From the NCBI GenBank assembly GCA_030142905.1, contig JASJOG010000056.1, positions 479,501 to 543,500 of the forward strand: a stretch of 64,000 bases of DNA. Direction: 5' to 3'. Below the pieces are notes generated by a model that ran no database searches, had not been told where the DNA came from, and worked only from the letters and a program-made list of their open reading frames with translations. The stretch is from Heliopora coerulea. Its lineage: Eukaryota; Cnidaria; Anthozoa; Scleralcyonacea; Helioporidae. Positions 11,876 to 23,508 of this stretch are shown here, piece after piece. How positions within the stretch are numbered: the first letter of the stretch is position 1; each line of letters starts with the position of its first letter. A program made the translations under genes and the position numbers.

Positions 11876-12328
11876 TTGAAAAATGAAAAGCAGCTCCATT
11901 CTTGCATGAGACGAGCACGGAAACATTTTCAAAATTATTATGGCATTGCCATAAGAAGCAGCACTGGAAACCTTGCTGAAATGAAAAGCAATATCCTTGC
12001 TTCTCTCTTTCATTGTGCTTCCACTGACAAGCGGCCGTTTGTCAGTGTTTGTCGGAGCCAATGTTTTTAAGCCAGGAGTGTATGATGCTGTGGCCCACTT
12101 TAACATTGGTGGGAGGGCTACTGTTGAGATTTTGGGAGGGCTGGGAATGAATCCAGGAGCGTTTTGTCTTGCTGGACTTCAACAGATTCCCTTCGTGTAA
12201 GCAGAGCGAACTACAAACCATCAGATGTTGTAAAAACACGCAGGAAGTTCCTCGGAGGAAAAAGGAAGATGCAAGGAGACAAGAACCAGGAGAGAGAAGG
12301 GGAAACCTATTCAACAGGATCATTTTAA
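11876..12328 (+). pseudogene. Kolobok (Mutator-like) transposase, C-terminal fragment
   Basis: Matches the C-terminal part of the cnidarian-expanded transposase family. A segment with 'HFQNYYGIAIRSSTGNLAEM' and 'ASLFHCASTDK' comes first. After frame changes it continues through 'AVAHFNIGGRATVEILGGLG' and a basic Lys/Arg-rich tail ending 'EGETYSTGSF' before TAA at 12326-12328. At least two frameshifts (near 12035 and 12180) break the reading. The region between the two segments, which should hold a 'GPDSWC'-type motif, is damaged. Dead copy. Confidence 0.72.
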
Positions 12329-12928
12329 CAACTTTTTGACTTTATTTGGTCTGTAATGTATCGTCGATCCTCTTAAAAATTTGTTTGAAAACTTTAAACT
12401 CAATTTTTTCAGTTTGCTGTCTTGCTCAGTGCCAAAACCTCTCCTGCATTTAATATTTGTCCAATTGGTGTCAAATTTTCAGCATTTGTCAACAACAAAT
12501 ATAGGTCTATGATGTGAACCTCAACAATCACCCATGTAAGAAATAGTTTTTGAAAAAAACGATCACTATATCTGTTGTACCGAACTGTATTTTGAAGCAG
12601 TTACAAATAAATTAAAATCCACGACTTAAAGCTTCCAATCACTTCTTTTTTTAGGTTCATGTTATGGGTACATGTATTGAGGCTCTATTAAACTTAGTTT
12701 TGTATTCGTCTGGTCTTTACTTTAGTCCCAATAATTTTTGGCATAAGTACCCTAAATTTCACCATAAGGGGCAGTATCTCGGTTAACATGGAAACAACAT
12801 GCTCATAAGTGGCTGATTTTGCATCAGTAACTTATTTCCCATCTGTTGCACCAGAAATATGTTGAGGAAAGCTCAAATTAAAAAATTTTGTTTTCAAGAG
12901 TACCATACCAACTTAATTCACCGGAGTC

Positions 12929-13640
12929 TACAGCGCGTATTGTTACACAAGCGAGCGAATTACCAGCAGGAAATGTGCCCTTGACACAACATTGCATACC
13001 CTATGATGATCAATCGTAAGCGAAAATTTGTTAAGTTTCTGCGTCTTGATTGGGTGAGATTAAAAGGTTATCTTTGGGGGGGGATAGAGTTTTGCAATAA
13101 AAGTTTTGCAAGGTAGAGTGAAAGAATTCTGCTAATTTTGTACCTAAACCCCAAACACAAACTTTTTCTTTTGGTGTTGCCCTTGATACGACAAGGCAAA
13201 AGTTCATCTGTTGACTACTCACTATGTTCCTCCAATAATTGCCCCTAATATTTTAGAAAATTTAGGCACCTCAGTCTCGTTGATAACTGGTTTATATTAG
13301 TTATTCCTCGCCGCTGAGCAAAGTCTTGTGAAACTGCACATGTGGGTGTATTCCCATGACACTGATAAAACACAGACAGTTTCAAGTGATTTAGTAATAG
13401 TATAAACCCAAATACTGACATGATTTCTAAGTAATAACGTTTAGTAAAAATAGGAATATTATCGAAATTATGGAAAAATGTCACATGAAAGTGGGTGTTT
13501 AGGTGTGTTTGTCCCATGACAGTAAACAAACAAGCCAAGTTTTGGTTAATTTAATTGAATGACTCAAAAACATACATAATTCCCAAGTATGGCCAACCAT
13601 GCATTTACTCCTTGCGACTGATGTCTTGCACTCTTGCTTG
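12929..13640. repeat. Non-coding; part shared with 19300-19560
   Basis: No gene seen. About 13320-13545 shares, with divergence, phrases such as 'cccatgaca', 'attatcgaaattatgg', 'cacatgaaa' and 'aaacaaacaagc' with the reverse of 19300-19560. This shows a dispersed repeat of roughly 250 bp. Confidence 0.4.
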
Positions 13641-13641
13641 T

Positions 13642-13860
13642 GAGAGCTAGGAGATATTCATGAATGATCGTTAGACCTTTGTCTAGCACAAACCTCTGAA
13701 AAAGAATTTCTGAGCCCTAGAAGAGGACGGAACCTGACAAACTTGCCTCTTGGCTTACCATCCGAGTCTTTGTGGGCTGGCTCAATGGTGAGAGCGTCTT
13801 ACCGGTCATATAGAGGTTACGGATTGGACCCTCGCCTGAGGCTCAGAATTTTTTTTTTTT
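13642..13860. repeat. tRNA-derived repeat with inverted half-copy
   Basis: On +, 13764-13845 is a degraded tRNA-like unit with A box 'ggctcaatgg' and B-box position 'gattggaccc', ending in a T-tract. Directly before it (13642-13738), in the opposite direction, lies only the 3' half of the same unit plus its tail. This half-inverted layout recurs at 14291-14562 and 27592-27842. Confidence 0.6.
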
Positions 13861-14290
13861 TATTCTTATTTTTTTAGGTTTGACCTTGACGCACGTCCAA
13901 CTATCATTCATTTAGTCCTTACTGATAATTTTGGCTACCTTCGACCATTTTACCCCTTTGTTCCCTTTTGTTGGCCATGGTGGCATCACTCACTCTTGCA
14001 TACGTAGGCGTACGAGCCGGGGGAGATGGGGGATTGCAGCCCCCCTCAGATTCGGGCATCGTCAATTTTTTCGGGCGACTTTTCCATTTTTCAGGCAGAA
14101 ATCTTTATCTTCTCATAACCTGGAAAAGCTCAGCACTTTTAGACTTAACGTATTATCAGTTGATACTGGTTTGTTTGTACCCATTTCAATGTGATTTTAG
14201 TATTACGTAAAATATATTGTTGTGAAACACATTTCATTAGCTTTTGTGGTCAGCAATTTGTGTTGTATTTCAGAATCATCCTCAGGGTAT

Positions 14291-14562
14291 TATGAAATGA
14301 TAACTTCACAATTAACCTACACTGTTGAAGTCAACTGAAAAATGTTGACTCGAGCGGGATTTGAACTCGCACCTTCGGGATACCGCGAGAATATTTCGTG
14401 CACTTAAATTGGATAAAAACTCGCCTCCAATCCCTGACTCGATAGCTCAACAGGTAGAGCGGCGGACCGGTACCTCGAAGGTGCGAGTTCAAATCCCGCT
14501 CGAGTCAACATTTTTCAGTTGACTTCAACAGTGTAGGTTAATTGTGAAGTTATCATTTCATA
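14291..14562. repeat. Foldback SINE: tRNA-like unit with inverted half-copy
   Basis: Arms 14291-14378 and 14479-14562 are near-perfect reverse complements. The + unit at 14436-14506 reads as a tRNA-like cloverleaf: acceptor arm GACTCGA / TCGAGTC pairs over all 7 bp, with A box 'tagctcaacagg' and B box 'gagttcaaatcc'. The anticodon stem is broken. The left arm contains only the 3' (B-box) half of this unit, inverted. Confidence 0.75.
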
Positions 14563-14775
14563 ATTTGTGTTGTTGTGAACTGAAATGGAATTTACGTCAA
14601 CGTGGTCTGTTGTGAAAACAGTTCCTAAGCCACAGTTGGACGATCATGTCATGAAAGTTGTGATGTTTGTTTGAGTTTTGTCTGGTTTTCGACATGTGGA
14701 GTTATCTTATTTTTGTGACCACAGTACTATAACCAATCCTCTTGAAAATTTTATGAACAACGTTACCGATCTGGT

Positions 14776-15441
14776 AGTTTAATGTTTGAGAAAACGTGAG
14801 AGCTTGGATATATTAAGGTAGATGAACGATCGTCAAGCTCGATACTCAGAAAATGATTTCTGAGCCCCAAACAGGGATCGAACCCGCGACCTTCTGATGA
14901 CCGGTGAGACGCTCTGACCATTGAGTTACCGAGACTCAGATGGTGAGCTAAGGTGCAAGTTCGATATATATGTGCGACCTAAACGGAAGCCACGATATAT
15001 TAGTAATGGTTGATGTAGTTTATTGTTTGAGAAAACGTGAGAGCTTGGATATATTAAGGTAGATGAACGATCGTCAAGCTCAATACTCAGAAAATGATTT
15101 CTGGGCCCCAGACGGGGATCGAACCCGCAACTTTCTGATGACCGGTGAGACGTTCTGACCATTGAGCTACCGAGATTCAGCTTGACGATCGTTCATCTAC
15201 CTTAATATATCCAAACTCTCACGTTTTCTCAAACATTAAACTACATCAACCATTACTAATATATCGTGGCTTCCGCTTAGGTCGCACATATATATCGAAC
15301 TTGCACCTTAATTCACCATCTGAGTCTCGGTAGCTCAATGGTCAGAGCGTCTCACCGGTCATCAGAAGGTTGCGGGTTCGATCCCCGTCTGGGGCTCAGA
15401 AATCATTTTCTGAGTATCGAGCTTAACGATCGTTCATCTAC
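14776..15441. mobile_element. Composite tRNA-derived foldback element with 15 bp flanking repeat
   Basis: Three copies of one unit of about 240 bp or part of it. Copies A and B face - and copy C (15179-15441) faces +, so C is the reverse complement of A. Each holds a tRNA-like core: 14862-14938 (-), 15103-15178 (-) and 15322-15397 (+), with A box 'tagctcaatgg' and B box 'gggttcgatcc'. The whole block is flanked by an exact 15 bp direct repeat, CGTTACCGATCTGGT, at 14761-14775 and 15442-15456. A duplication of this length is typical of target-primed retrotransposition and not of cut-and-paste MITEs. Confidence 0.8.
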
Positions 15442-15754
15442 CGTTACCGATCTGGTTTAAAAGGTTTTTGTCTGTATTGTCAAATTTACGGTCAAGGTAC
15501 AAGTTGATGTTGTTTAATCCTTGCTCTGGTGTGTATTAGTCTTGCATATATTAAGTACTTTACTAAATTCCAGATATGATGTAATTACTATTCTGACTAG
15601 ATTTGAGCTTGAAATACAATATGAAACTGTGAAATAACATAACTAGGATAAGGACCGTTACATTCTGACTTTACTATCTTAATTTTGCGAAGAACTATAT
15701 TCTTTTAGTATCGAAAAATCTTTTTCAAGCATCCTTGTTGATTGTCACATTCCA

Positions 15755-16105
15755 AACAACGCCTTCACATATCAGAGCGAAAGACTTGTTCAGAATGTAT
15801 CTGATTGGTCAACTTCTACCGTCTATCAATGTCAACTAAAATTGCCCACCAAAAGTATAAAAAGGAGACACTCCTTTCCCAAGAAGCAGAGGAGCCAACA
15901 GATAGGAGCCAACGAAGAGGAGCAGAAAAGAGAGCAGACGAGCAGAGAAAACGAAGCTAGTCGCCAAGAAGAGAACCTAGAGTCAGAAAAACTTCTTGCT
16001 ACAGCTGAACATCCGTAAACCTTAGTCTCTGTATTTTGTTTTGGTGATACCAATAAAGATCCCGCACCTTGCCTAAAGTGTGACGCTGCTAAGCTAACAA
16101 CGCCT
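15755..16105 (+). mobile_element. Short promoter-plus-polyA unit flanked by 10 bp direct repeats
   Basis: AACAACGCCT occurs at 15755-15764 and 16096-16105. Between them are a TATA box ('gtataaaaagg' near 15855), a purine-rich transcribed-looking stretch of Gly/Glu-rich triplets, and AATAAA near 16051. This is the content of an LTR or a retroposed promoter, but canonical TG...CA ends are not clear. Identity uncertain. Confidence 0.35.
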
Positions 16106-16611
16106 AATTCAACCATATAATCAGCGCAGTTTTGTTGAAGGCATGGCTTAGTGGTTGGTTCAATTTGAAAATTCGGGCGACGCAGAAAATGTTCGGGCAA
16201 CAGGCCTCTGCCCCCATTTGAAATCGGTCCCGTACGCTTATGCTTGCATACCAAAACGTGCAAGGAAGCCCTTCAAATAACCTCCCCTCGGTCATCAACC
16301 CATTCAACGGCCGCAAAGTTAGAATAGTCAGCTGGAAGTTAAATAAGTTATGGTTTTAGTAACGTGCATTTAAAGAGACGCTTTGAAGATCTCCCTTATT
16401 TGAAAGAACTTTTCAATTAACAAAGTTTGCCATTCATGGTCTCGTACAGCTCACTCCAGATATTAAGGACTGGTCAACAATTCATGAGCAAAACACAAAG
16501 GAAATCAGTACCGAGAGGTAGTTTGGATATCTGATCTTAATTAACATAGAATTTCGTCAAATTTAAGCGTGATTTTCTCTTTAAATACCGGTTCGTTTAA
16601 GATGTAATATT

Positions 16612-16733
16612 CACGAGGAGTGTTTCATCAGATATCCAAACACCTCGAAGTTGGTTAAAAAACCCGGCTATCGCCTCGTTTTTCAACTCACTTCTCGGTG
16701 TTTGGATATGTGATGAAACACTCCTTCTCGTGT
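16612..16733. repeat. Foldback hairpin repeat
   Basis: Arms of about 40 bp (16612-16650 and 16692-16733), with a loop of about 40 bp that itself contains an inverted pair ('ggttaaaaaac' / 'gtttttcaac'). A third partial arm ('gtttggatatctgat') lies upstream near 16523. Confidence 0.65.
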
Positions 16734-16749
16734 ATGATATACTACATAA

Positions 16750-16939
16750 AGCTCGTTTACACGTGCAATTTCATATGTTGCGATTGTCATCCTGGTGTAT
16801 GCTAACGCACCCATGACAGTCTACGCTGAACGACATCTGCTTTTGATTCGTTCCAGTTCGTCCTCGAAGCTCTCGTCAGTTTAACTCATACGCCAAGATG
16901 TTAATCGCGAAGCACAAGATCGCAAGTGTAAACTGGCCC
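16750..16939. mobile_element. Harbinger-like MITE, TAA target
   Basis: 190 bp with inverted ends ('cgtttacac.tgcaa' / 'ttgcgatc..gtgtaaac' type) flanked by TAA at 16747-16749 and 16940-16942. The sequence between matches 37370-37566 in the opposite orientation, confirming a family. Three-base TWA duplications are typical of PIF/Harbinger. Confidence 0.6.
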
Positions 16940-17011
16940 TAACATGTTGATATGTAGCATTGCATAATGAGTTACGTGGCCATGCATTTAGTATGTATGC
17001 AATGATATGGA

Positions 17012-17320
17012 GTGGGGGGCAGTATAGCATATGTACACATCGTACAGAGCAAGAGGGTAAACAGAAGTGGTGAGCCCACTGCAACAATATGGGAGGTCCC
17101 GACCCCACTTTTCCGTAGTATGGTCAACTATACTCACTCAAACAAGAATAGAATACATCCAGGGAATTGTAGTCTTCATTCAAATGGTAGAGTAATATCA
17201 CTGTCTGAAAAGGGCTGAAAGATCTCTGGACAAACGTCAGAAGCAGGTTAAAGAGTTGACCAACACGGACCTTTGGCCTACCCCTTTACGTATTTTACTC
17301 TGGCCTCACCACTGGTAAAT
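17012..17320. repeat. Dispersed repeat shared with 61660-61860 and 62380-62440
   Basis: Shares 'actcccccacttttc'-type sequence, 'tatggtcaacta', 'ctctctgga' and 'tttactctggcc.cgccact' with the two stretches near 62 kb. The ORFs in it are not conserved. No gene seen. Confidence 0.4.
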
Positions 17321-18700
17321 AGTCCCTTTAGTACGTACGGTAACTGAGTTTTATTAGGAAAAATATCTTTAACGAAGCTTTCAATATTAAAAAAAATACT
17401 GTTGCATTCTTATTCTGAATGTTAATTCCATGCCTTGCCAGCTAATAATATTGGGTTAGCTGAAGTGAAGAACGTGAAGAGAAAGACGTTTCGCTCTGAA
17501 TGAAATGGTATGGTAGGTAACCCCCTTGAGAGCCAAAGCGGGCCTCGGGTCAAAACTGGGATGCGGGCCCCTTCAAGCCTCCAATATTTCTAGTTCTAAC
17601 GGCGTTATCGTGAAGTAAGTAACTAAACGGAAGCCATCGCATTTTCATTACATTAAAGATGTAAAAACGTCTCTTCACCTAATATTTATGAATTTGTTCA
17701 CCTAAAATACGTTTGTATGTTACGTTCTACAAAAAGTGAAGTAATAAAAGCACAAAAAGCAAATAATATAGCTTCTGATAATGTACGAGAGCCTCTCTTT
17801 TCTTCATTCACGCGTTGCTGCTTCCCTCACCTGTTTTGGGCACCGGATTTATGTTGGTAAGAGGACATCACACAATAATCACTGATCACGTCGATCACAT
17901 TGTTGTATGAAAGCTCTGAAGCCGGTTGTGCTTTGTAGGAACAAATGAAATATAATATCCAGACAGGGCGACAGATTGCGCCGGGTTATGTCTAATTTAA
18001 TTTAGACTACACACCACACAGTCGGTTTTCACTACATTTGTTTTGTTTCAATTTTGTATATTTGAATTAACAACAACCTAAACAGTATCATAAATTCAAA
18101 GCAGGGGCGTGCTTGATCTTCAAAAAAAAACAACGAATAAGCAACGTGTGAGGGGGCCCAGGGGCTGATTCACGAATGCAAGATGTGTCTTGGGGAAAGG
18201 CAATATTTGACCAAATTTGACATGGCGAGGAATAAACACTTCACCTAACATTGAGATTTTTATTACAAGTTTGAATCATACGGAATGGCTATTTCAGTTT
18301 TCCAAAATATAATCTTCAATGTGCACTATAATGACTAATGACTGGCACTATGCCCATGGAAGGCAGTAGGGGTGTATGATGCCCTACAGACTGTGACAAT
18401 CTCTTGTCCCCTCTATAGTATATGCCTATGTGCGTTATTGGCCACATGACATGCATGATTTGAAAAATAAAGCAATTTATGATGTATTGTTACCTTGTCA
18501 CATGAGAATCAACCATCTACTTACAGAGCTATGGAAACAAAAGCCGCTTCATCTCACTACTGTCTGCATATAATTTTAAATATAGTAGCTCTAGTACATC
18601 ATGAATTAGCTAGTACATAACGCTTCTAGAGGTTGCTTTTATAGATCGTTATGTATTTTAATTTTTTTCAATTTTTAACTTTTTAACGGGCCCATGAATC
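17321..18700. other. Unassigned intergenic sequence
   Basis: No coding region, RNA gene or clear transposon end recognised in this AT-rich stretch. Confidence 0.4.
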
Positions 18701-18740
18701 CCAGGGACGAGACAACGAGTTCTCGTTGTCTCGTCCCTGG
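18701..18740. repeat. Perfect 19 bp-arm GC-rich hairpin
   Basis: Arms 18701-18719 and 18722-18740 are perfectly complementary (start 'ccagggacgag') around a two-base TT loop. It sits just after a low-complexity AT-rich region. Perfect pairing in otherwise decayed DNA implies a recent or maintained structure. Confidence 0.85.
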
Positions 18741-19299
18741 CCAGCACGCCCCGGATTCAAAGCAAAACAACAGTGAAAAAGTAAAAAAGGCTCACAAAAC
18801 AGTTTATGTCTTCCTGATTTAATTTTGACTCCTTTTGTCTGTTGGATGCAGACGCAACCTTGAAATTTGAACCTTTGTAAACAAACCAAGTGTTCTCTTG
18901 TGACTTGATCGCATATTCCCACACAAAATAGCAATGTTAATTGACAAGTTGGCTTGAGAAACTTAAAACCGCTATTTACGTGGCAGAAAATACTTCATTG
19001 TCAGTTCGTCACAGAAAAATATTATTTTAGATATGCATTCGTATTTACTTGAAAAAAATCAAGGTGAAGGGTGTTAAAATTTTTGGGGACCAACTTTCTG
19101 GGCCCGGGCCACGGGGCAAGTACTCCCCCTATCCCCCCCTTCTCGACGCTAATGATGGTAGGAGAGGTTATTTTAAAGGTCTCCCTTGTACGCTGGTATG
19201 GGGTACCACCATAGTGAACAACGCCGCGCAATTGGGTAAAGGGGATCAAAACAAGCCAAAATAATGCGTACGTGCTAAGCGGGTGGCCCCAATTACAAA

Positions 19300-19560
19300 T
19301 CCTATGTGTCTTGGATTTATTCAATGAAACCCCACGAGAGTCTTTGTTTTGGATTTGTTCAGTGTCATGGGACAAATACACCCACATAGAGAATTTTATG
19401 TGACTTTGTTCGATAATTTCAACAATGTCCATAATTCTGCAATACTCGGAAATCGAGTATGTCTTTGAGGTTATTAAACTAAACCACAGTGACACGAAGC
19501 TTGTTTGTTTGTTTAGTGTCTTGGGATAAACATATAGGGTTTCATGTGACATTCGGGGAC
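19300..19560. repeat. Dispersed repeat related to 13320-13545
   Basis: See the matching phrases described for 13320-13545; orientation is opposite. The 176-codon open frame on - across this block (19022-19552) has no recognisable domain and is probably a chance ORF in repeat sequence. Confidence 0.4.
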
Positions 19561-21481
19561 GTTTGCCAACCAGGGACTGAGATATAGGGGGGCAAGGGGG
19601 CTCGAGCCCCCATTTTTAAAGTTGGGGAATAGAGCCCCCACCCCCCATTTCTGCCGAAAAACCCAAAATTTGTGCTTTCATATTTAATGAATCCTGACAT
19701 CTGGAGAAAATGTGGCGTAACATCAAGCGGAAAAAACGTTCCCGACTAAAGTGTAATAATTGATCAATAAAACTAAAACTGTGGAGAAGCAACCATGGAT
19801 ATGTCCCGAAATGTTCGCGCTAGTATTTACCAGCCATCAGAAAACACTCGTTTTGCGTGATTTTCCTCGTAAACAAAAGCTCGATGGCAAAAAGACAGCG
19901 TACTTTGTTCAATATATGGTCTCTACCAGACAAACAGAGGAAAGAGAAAAATAGGGGGGAAAGGAAAAAGAATTTGTGGATTTGCATGATGAAAGGATTA
20001 AGTACTTTGGACATTTTAACGTTTAAAACGTGCATGTGGTAGTACACTTAGGGCCTGCGTCACCATTTTTTGTGTGACTTTCTGTTCTATTTCAAAGCTT
20101 TATAATAAAAAAAATTATTGTAAGATACGTAGACATGCGGTTGCATAATTTAAAAATCAAAAAGGTTTCCTAAAATTTATGAAAGCTGTACATCTTTACA
20201 ACATTTGTTGGAACAATATCCGGCAAAAACTTTTCTGTAAGTTATTTGCCTTCTCTGCTAAGTTACTTCCTATAGCCATTAGCCCCTCCACTTTTTGGGG
20301 GCTGTCTCCGCCCTTGCCGACTATGTTTTGGTGATTTCGGACGAAGCCACCCTGAAAGGAGGCGCCTCCTCCACAAGTTCAAATAAACTATCATCATGCT
20401 AATGTGGACAAGTCGCCATAAAGACAACCATGAATACAATTTACAAGTAAATCTATACCCTTGTAGATCCATGCAAAGAATAATGTACATCAAATTGGTT
20501 ATGCACATTATACTTTAGCATGTTCCAGTCACATTCGCCCCCAACATATTTATCCGAAACCAGTGTTGTCAAAGCCTTACTATGTTCCTAACATTATTCA
20601 AGAATTTCAACGACATTCTTAATTTTGTTTGAAAATTATTGTCCGAAGTCGAAGTGCTTGTCGGTAAATATTTTCCGTGCCGGGAAGCAGAATGGAAACT
20701 ATAAACCAATTTTCACCGAGATTGAATTAAGGATCGAATTGCTTTATTGAAATATCAGAGACGATTATCAAAGAAAAACGATAAATGAACAATCAGGGAA
20801 CTTTCTTCTTATAGTATCAAGAGCAATACCGCTGGGAAAAGGTTGAGTTTTGGCTTCGGCTTGTAAAATTAAAACTTTTATTCCTCACATTGAAATATCT
20901 GTACTCTAGTTTCAGCACAATTTTTGTTTACGTTTCGTTTTTAGTTTTGAGGAGTGTTTCTTTTTTTTCTTTTCATTTTATTTACTTCTTCGTGTGTAAA
21001 ATAGGCTAATGGATAATTATAATTACCTATAATGCGCGATGATTTTAACAAAATAAGCGCAGTTTAGTTCACCTCAACCATTTCGGGAGCGAGAGTCGAC
21101 TCGATCATCTCCTCTGATATTTTACTAAAACAAGTCTTTAGTTAATTATGCGATGTGACATGTGCCGGAAGTTATTCACTCAGCAAAGAATTTATATCTC
21201 AACAATGAAGAGAGCTGTAAGACAGACAGACAGGCAGATAAAGCTGTAAAAGCCAATCTTAACCTAATAAAAATATCTTTGAATTAACGAAGTTCCTTCC
21301 TTACATAGTTTTCACTCGATATACACTTCAAGAGCAGGTGATTAATGAGCATAAGATAATTAAAACTACCATTTTGATAAAGTTCTTCTGGTGTTTGGCT
21401 TGCAAAACTGAGTATTTAACCAGAAATCATTGCAATGAATAACTAAATAAAGAGTAAAGAATTACGAGTACTATTAACCGT
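19561..21481. other. Unassigned intergenic sequence
   Basis: Low-complexity G-rich and C-rich patches near 19.6 kb and a 'ccccctccacttttt' patch near 20.3 kb look like old repeat fragments. No gene recognised. Confidence 0.35.
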
Positions 21482-21485
21482 TTAA

Positions 21486-22752
21486 CCCTATTCTGGGCGG
21501 GGTCTGCGTACCCCCTATTCTGGGCCGGGGTAGGTAAAACTACCTACCCCATCTATCTCCTGAACCGCTTGTTGGTTTTCATTAATATTTTGCATGCTGA
21601 TTGTCCAAGACAAGAGCTTTTATTCTGTAAAAAAAAATTGGCATTTATTGCTTACGTCAGCAGATTTCATTCATTGAAGCGCCATAAGTGTCAAAAATCT
21701 GCAAAAATCGCCTAATTTTTGTTGTCTCTCGTTTGACTTTATTACTCCTACTTATTCTCATCCACAATGATGCTAAGGTGCTTAGGATGTATGAAAAGAC
21801 TGTTTTATACACATTTGCTGATGTAAGCTTATTTTGTTGCCATGGAAACACTAAGAACAAATAGCAGAACCTTAGACACTGTTACCGAAATGAAAAATGT
21901 GGCTCGTTTTTCCTTATGTAAAAAATCTTGTCAAATACTATTCATTTGCTTATCATGGCAACTTAGGCTATCGTGGATGATAAGTTCAACATCATATTAC
22001 CGTATACAGTGCTATGTGGGGCTGTTTTATGGGTCTATGAGGTGCCAAAACGAACAACAATGAATGAACAACAATGAACAACAATGATGCAACTGAAAAC
22101 TGACGCCATGTCAAATAGCTGATGAAAATTCAAAGTAAATATCATCTATCCTTCGTTGATTATAAAGTTACAGTTTCAGTAACAAATGCTATTGAATATC
22201 GGCCAACGAAAACGGATGTAAATATCTCAAGTTCTGATCAAGAAAACACCTTGAAATTTTCAAGGCACTTTTTTGGGACATATAGCTATTCCAATCACAA
22301 AAATCAACCACTGTGCATCATGCAAACGTGAGATAATTGGAAAAACCGAACAGGTATTGAAAAAATCGGATAAAAAACAGGAAATGACGTCATAATGACG
22401 TCATGACTTCATCAATGTAATTTGTTTGACGCCAAACAAATCTAAGTTGAGTGGTTAACAAATGGTCAAAGTTTCAAGTCAACATCATTAGCGGTTAGTT
22501 TTTTATGGAAATTTAGATTTTTTCCAAATTTCATTTTTTTAGACAGGGAAATTTGGTAGAGGTAGTTTCGAGCAATGGCCTATATCTCACAACAGATTTG
22601 TAGATACCAACCGAAGTTTTCAGGAAATCTTTCTCATAAAAAAAAACATTAAAAGTCACGGAACACCAGCCACAAGTTCGATGGCGTTGAGAAAATATTT
22701 AAAAAACTCGTCAGGGGTAGGTAGCTTTACCTAACCCCCGCCCAGAATAGGG
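21486..22752. mobile_element. TTAA-flanked non-autonomous transposon (piggyBac- or Kolobok-type)
   Basis: Begins CCCTATTCTGGGCGGGG directly after TTAA (21482-21485) and ends with its inverse at 22752, followed by TCAA, probably a mutated TTAA. Subterminal inverted repeats (ggggtaggta / tacctacccc) follow on both sides. The left end carries a second CCCTATTCTGGG, a duplicated terminus. 1267 bp with no transposase frame. CCC termini and TTAA fit piggyBac best. Confidence 0.65.
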
Positions 22753-22756
22753 TCAA

Positions 22757-23506
22757 CAGTGATGGAACTACTGGTACGGCCTGAGAGACATGGCCCCCTA
22801 AAAAAGTTCCGGACCACCCCACAGGCTACCCCGACTTACAGAGTAATTTAATCATCAGCCACTGTTAAATTAGACATTTCCACAATTGCGTGTGTAATAT
22901 AGTGATCTATATTACACCTAGAATTGTGCTGTTCAATAAATCTCGGCCGTGTAACAGTCTTCGACTCACCATTGTGCCATCGTACCGTAGAGCAATAGTT
23001 AGTCATTGTTCTGTGGCGCAATGGCGCAATGGCCAGTCCAAGCCTGCCGCGTAATGATTGTGGAATCGCTAACTGCTTCACTAAAACTTGCTTGAATTCA
23101 AATTTGTTGTGGTTTAGAACATTACTATCGATGAATTCCTACTATTGCTTAATTCTAAGATGGTTTTAGATAGCCATGGATGTCCCGTTACTTGGTATAG
23201 GTTCCCCTATCAAGCAAAGAAGGCAAAATCGGTCGTACATTCGTCCAGTTAGAACTAGAATGACTTGGTAGCCACAAATATTTTGCCCTTACTCGTTTTC
23301 CTTGTATCCACCAACCACCAAAATCATTAAAAGACATCAAATTTATCTTTTGTATTTACAACGTCTTAATCTGTTGAATTCGTGACTGAAACAGTGAGCA
23401 CGTGATTTGTGCCCTTTACTTTCTATACCAACATTATTTTATCTGACGACGTACTCTGTTTTAAACGTCAAGAACACTAGTAGTTAATAGCTTTTCAATC
23501 CCTAAA
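22757..23506. other. Unassigned; small palindrome at 22891-22916
   Basis: A near-perfect 26 bp palindrome ('gtgtaatata' / 'tatattacac') lies at 22891-22916. No gene recognised. Confidence 0.4.
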
Positions 23507-23508
23507 TA

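Larger units (their letters stand above)
10278..12912 (+). mobile_element. Kolobok-type DNA transposon (TTAA ends), with nested LTR
   Basis: TTAA at 10274-10277 and 12913-12916 flanks inverted termini sharing 'ATATGGTACTCTT' / 'AAGAGTACCATAcC' (about 20 bp with two or three mismatches). Inside is a transposase C-terminal exon of the 'Mutator-like transposase' domain that Kolobok elements carry (11876-12328). A GC-rich block at 10560-10870 may be its first exon. Length 2635 bp, including a probable 599 bp LTR insertion. TTAA target use is known for Kolobok and piggyBac; the protein points to Kolobok. Confidence 0.7.

Noticed and set aside
13931..14210. Overlapping 80-87 codon ORFs on +
   Set aside because: Two frames open at once with no family likeness; the region borders repeats.
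19022..19552. 176-codon ORF on -
   Set aside because: Lies across repeat sequence shared with 13 kb; no domain and no splice context.
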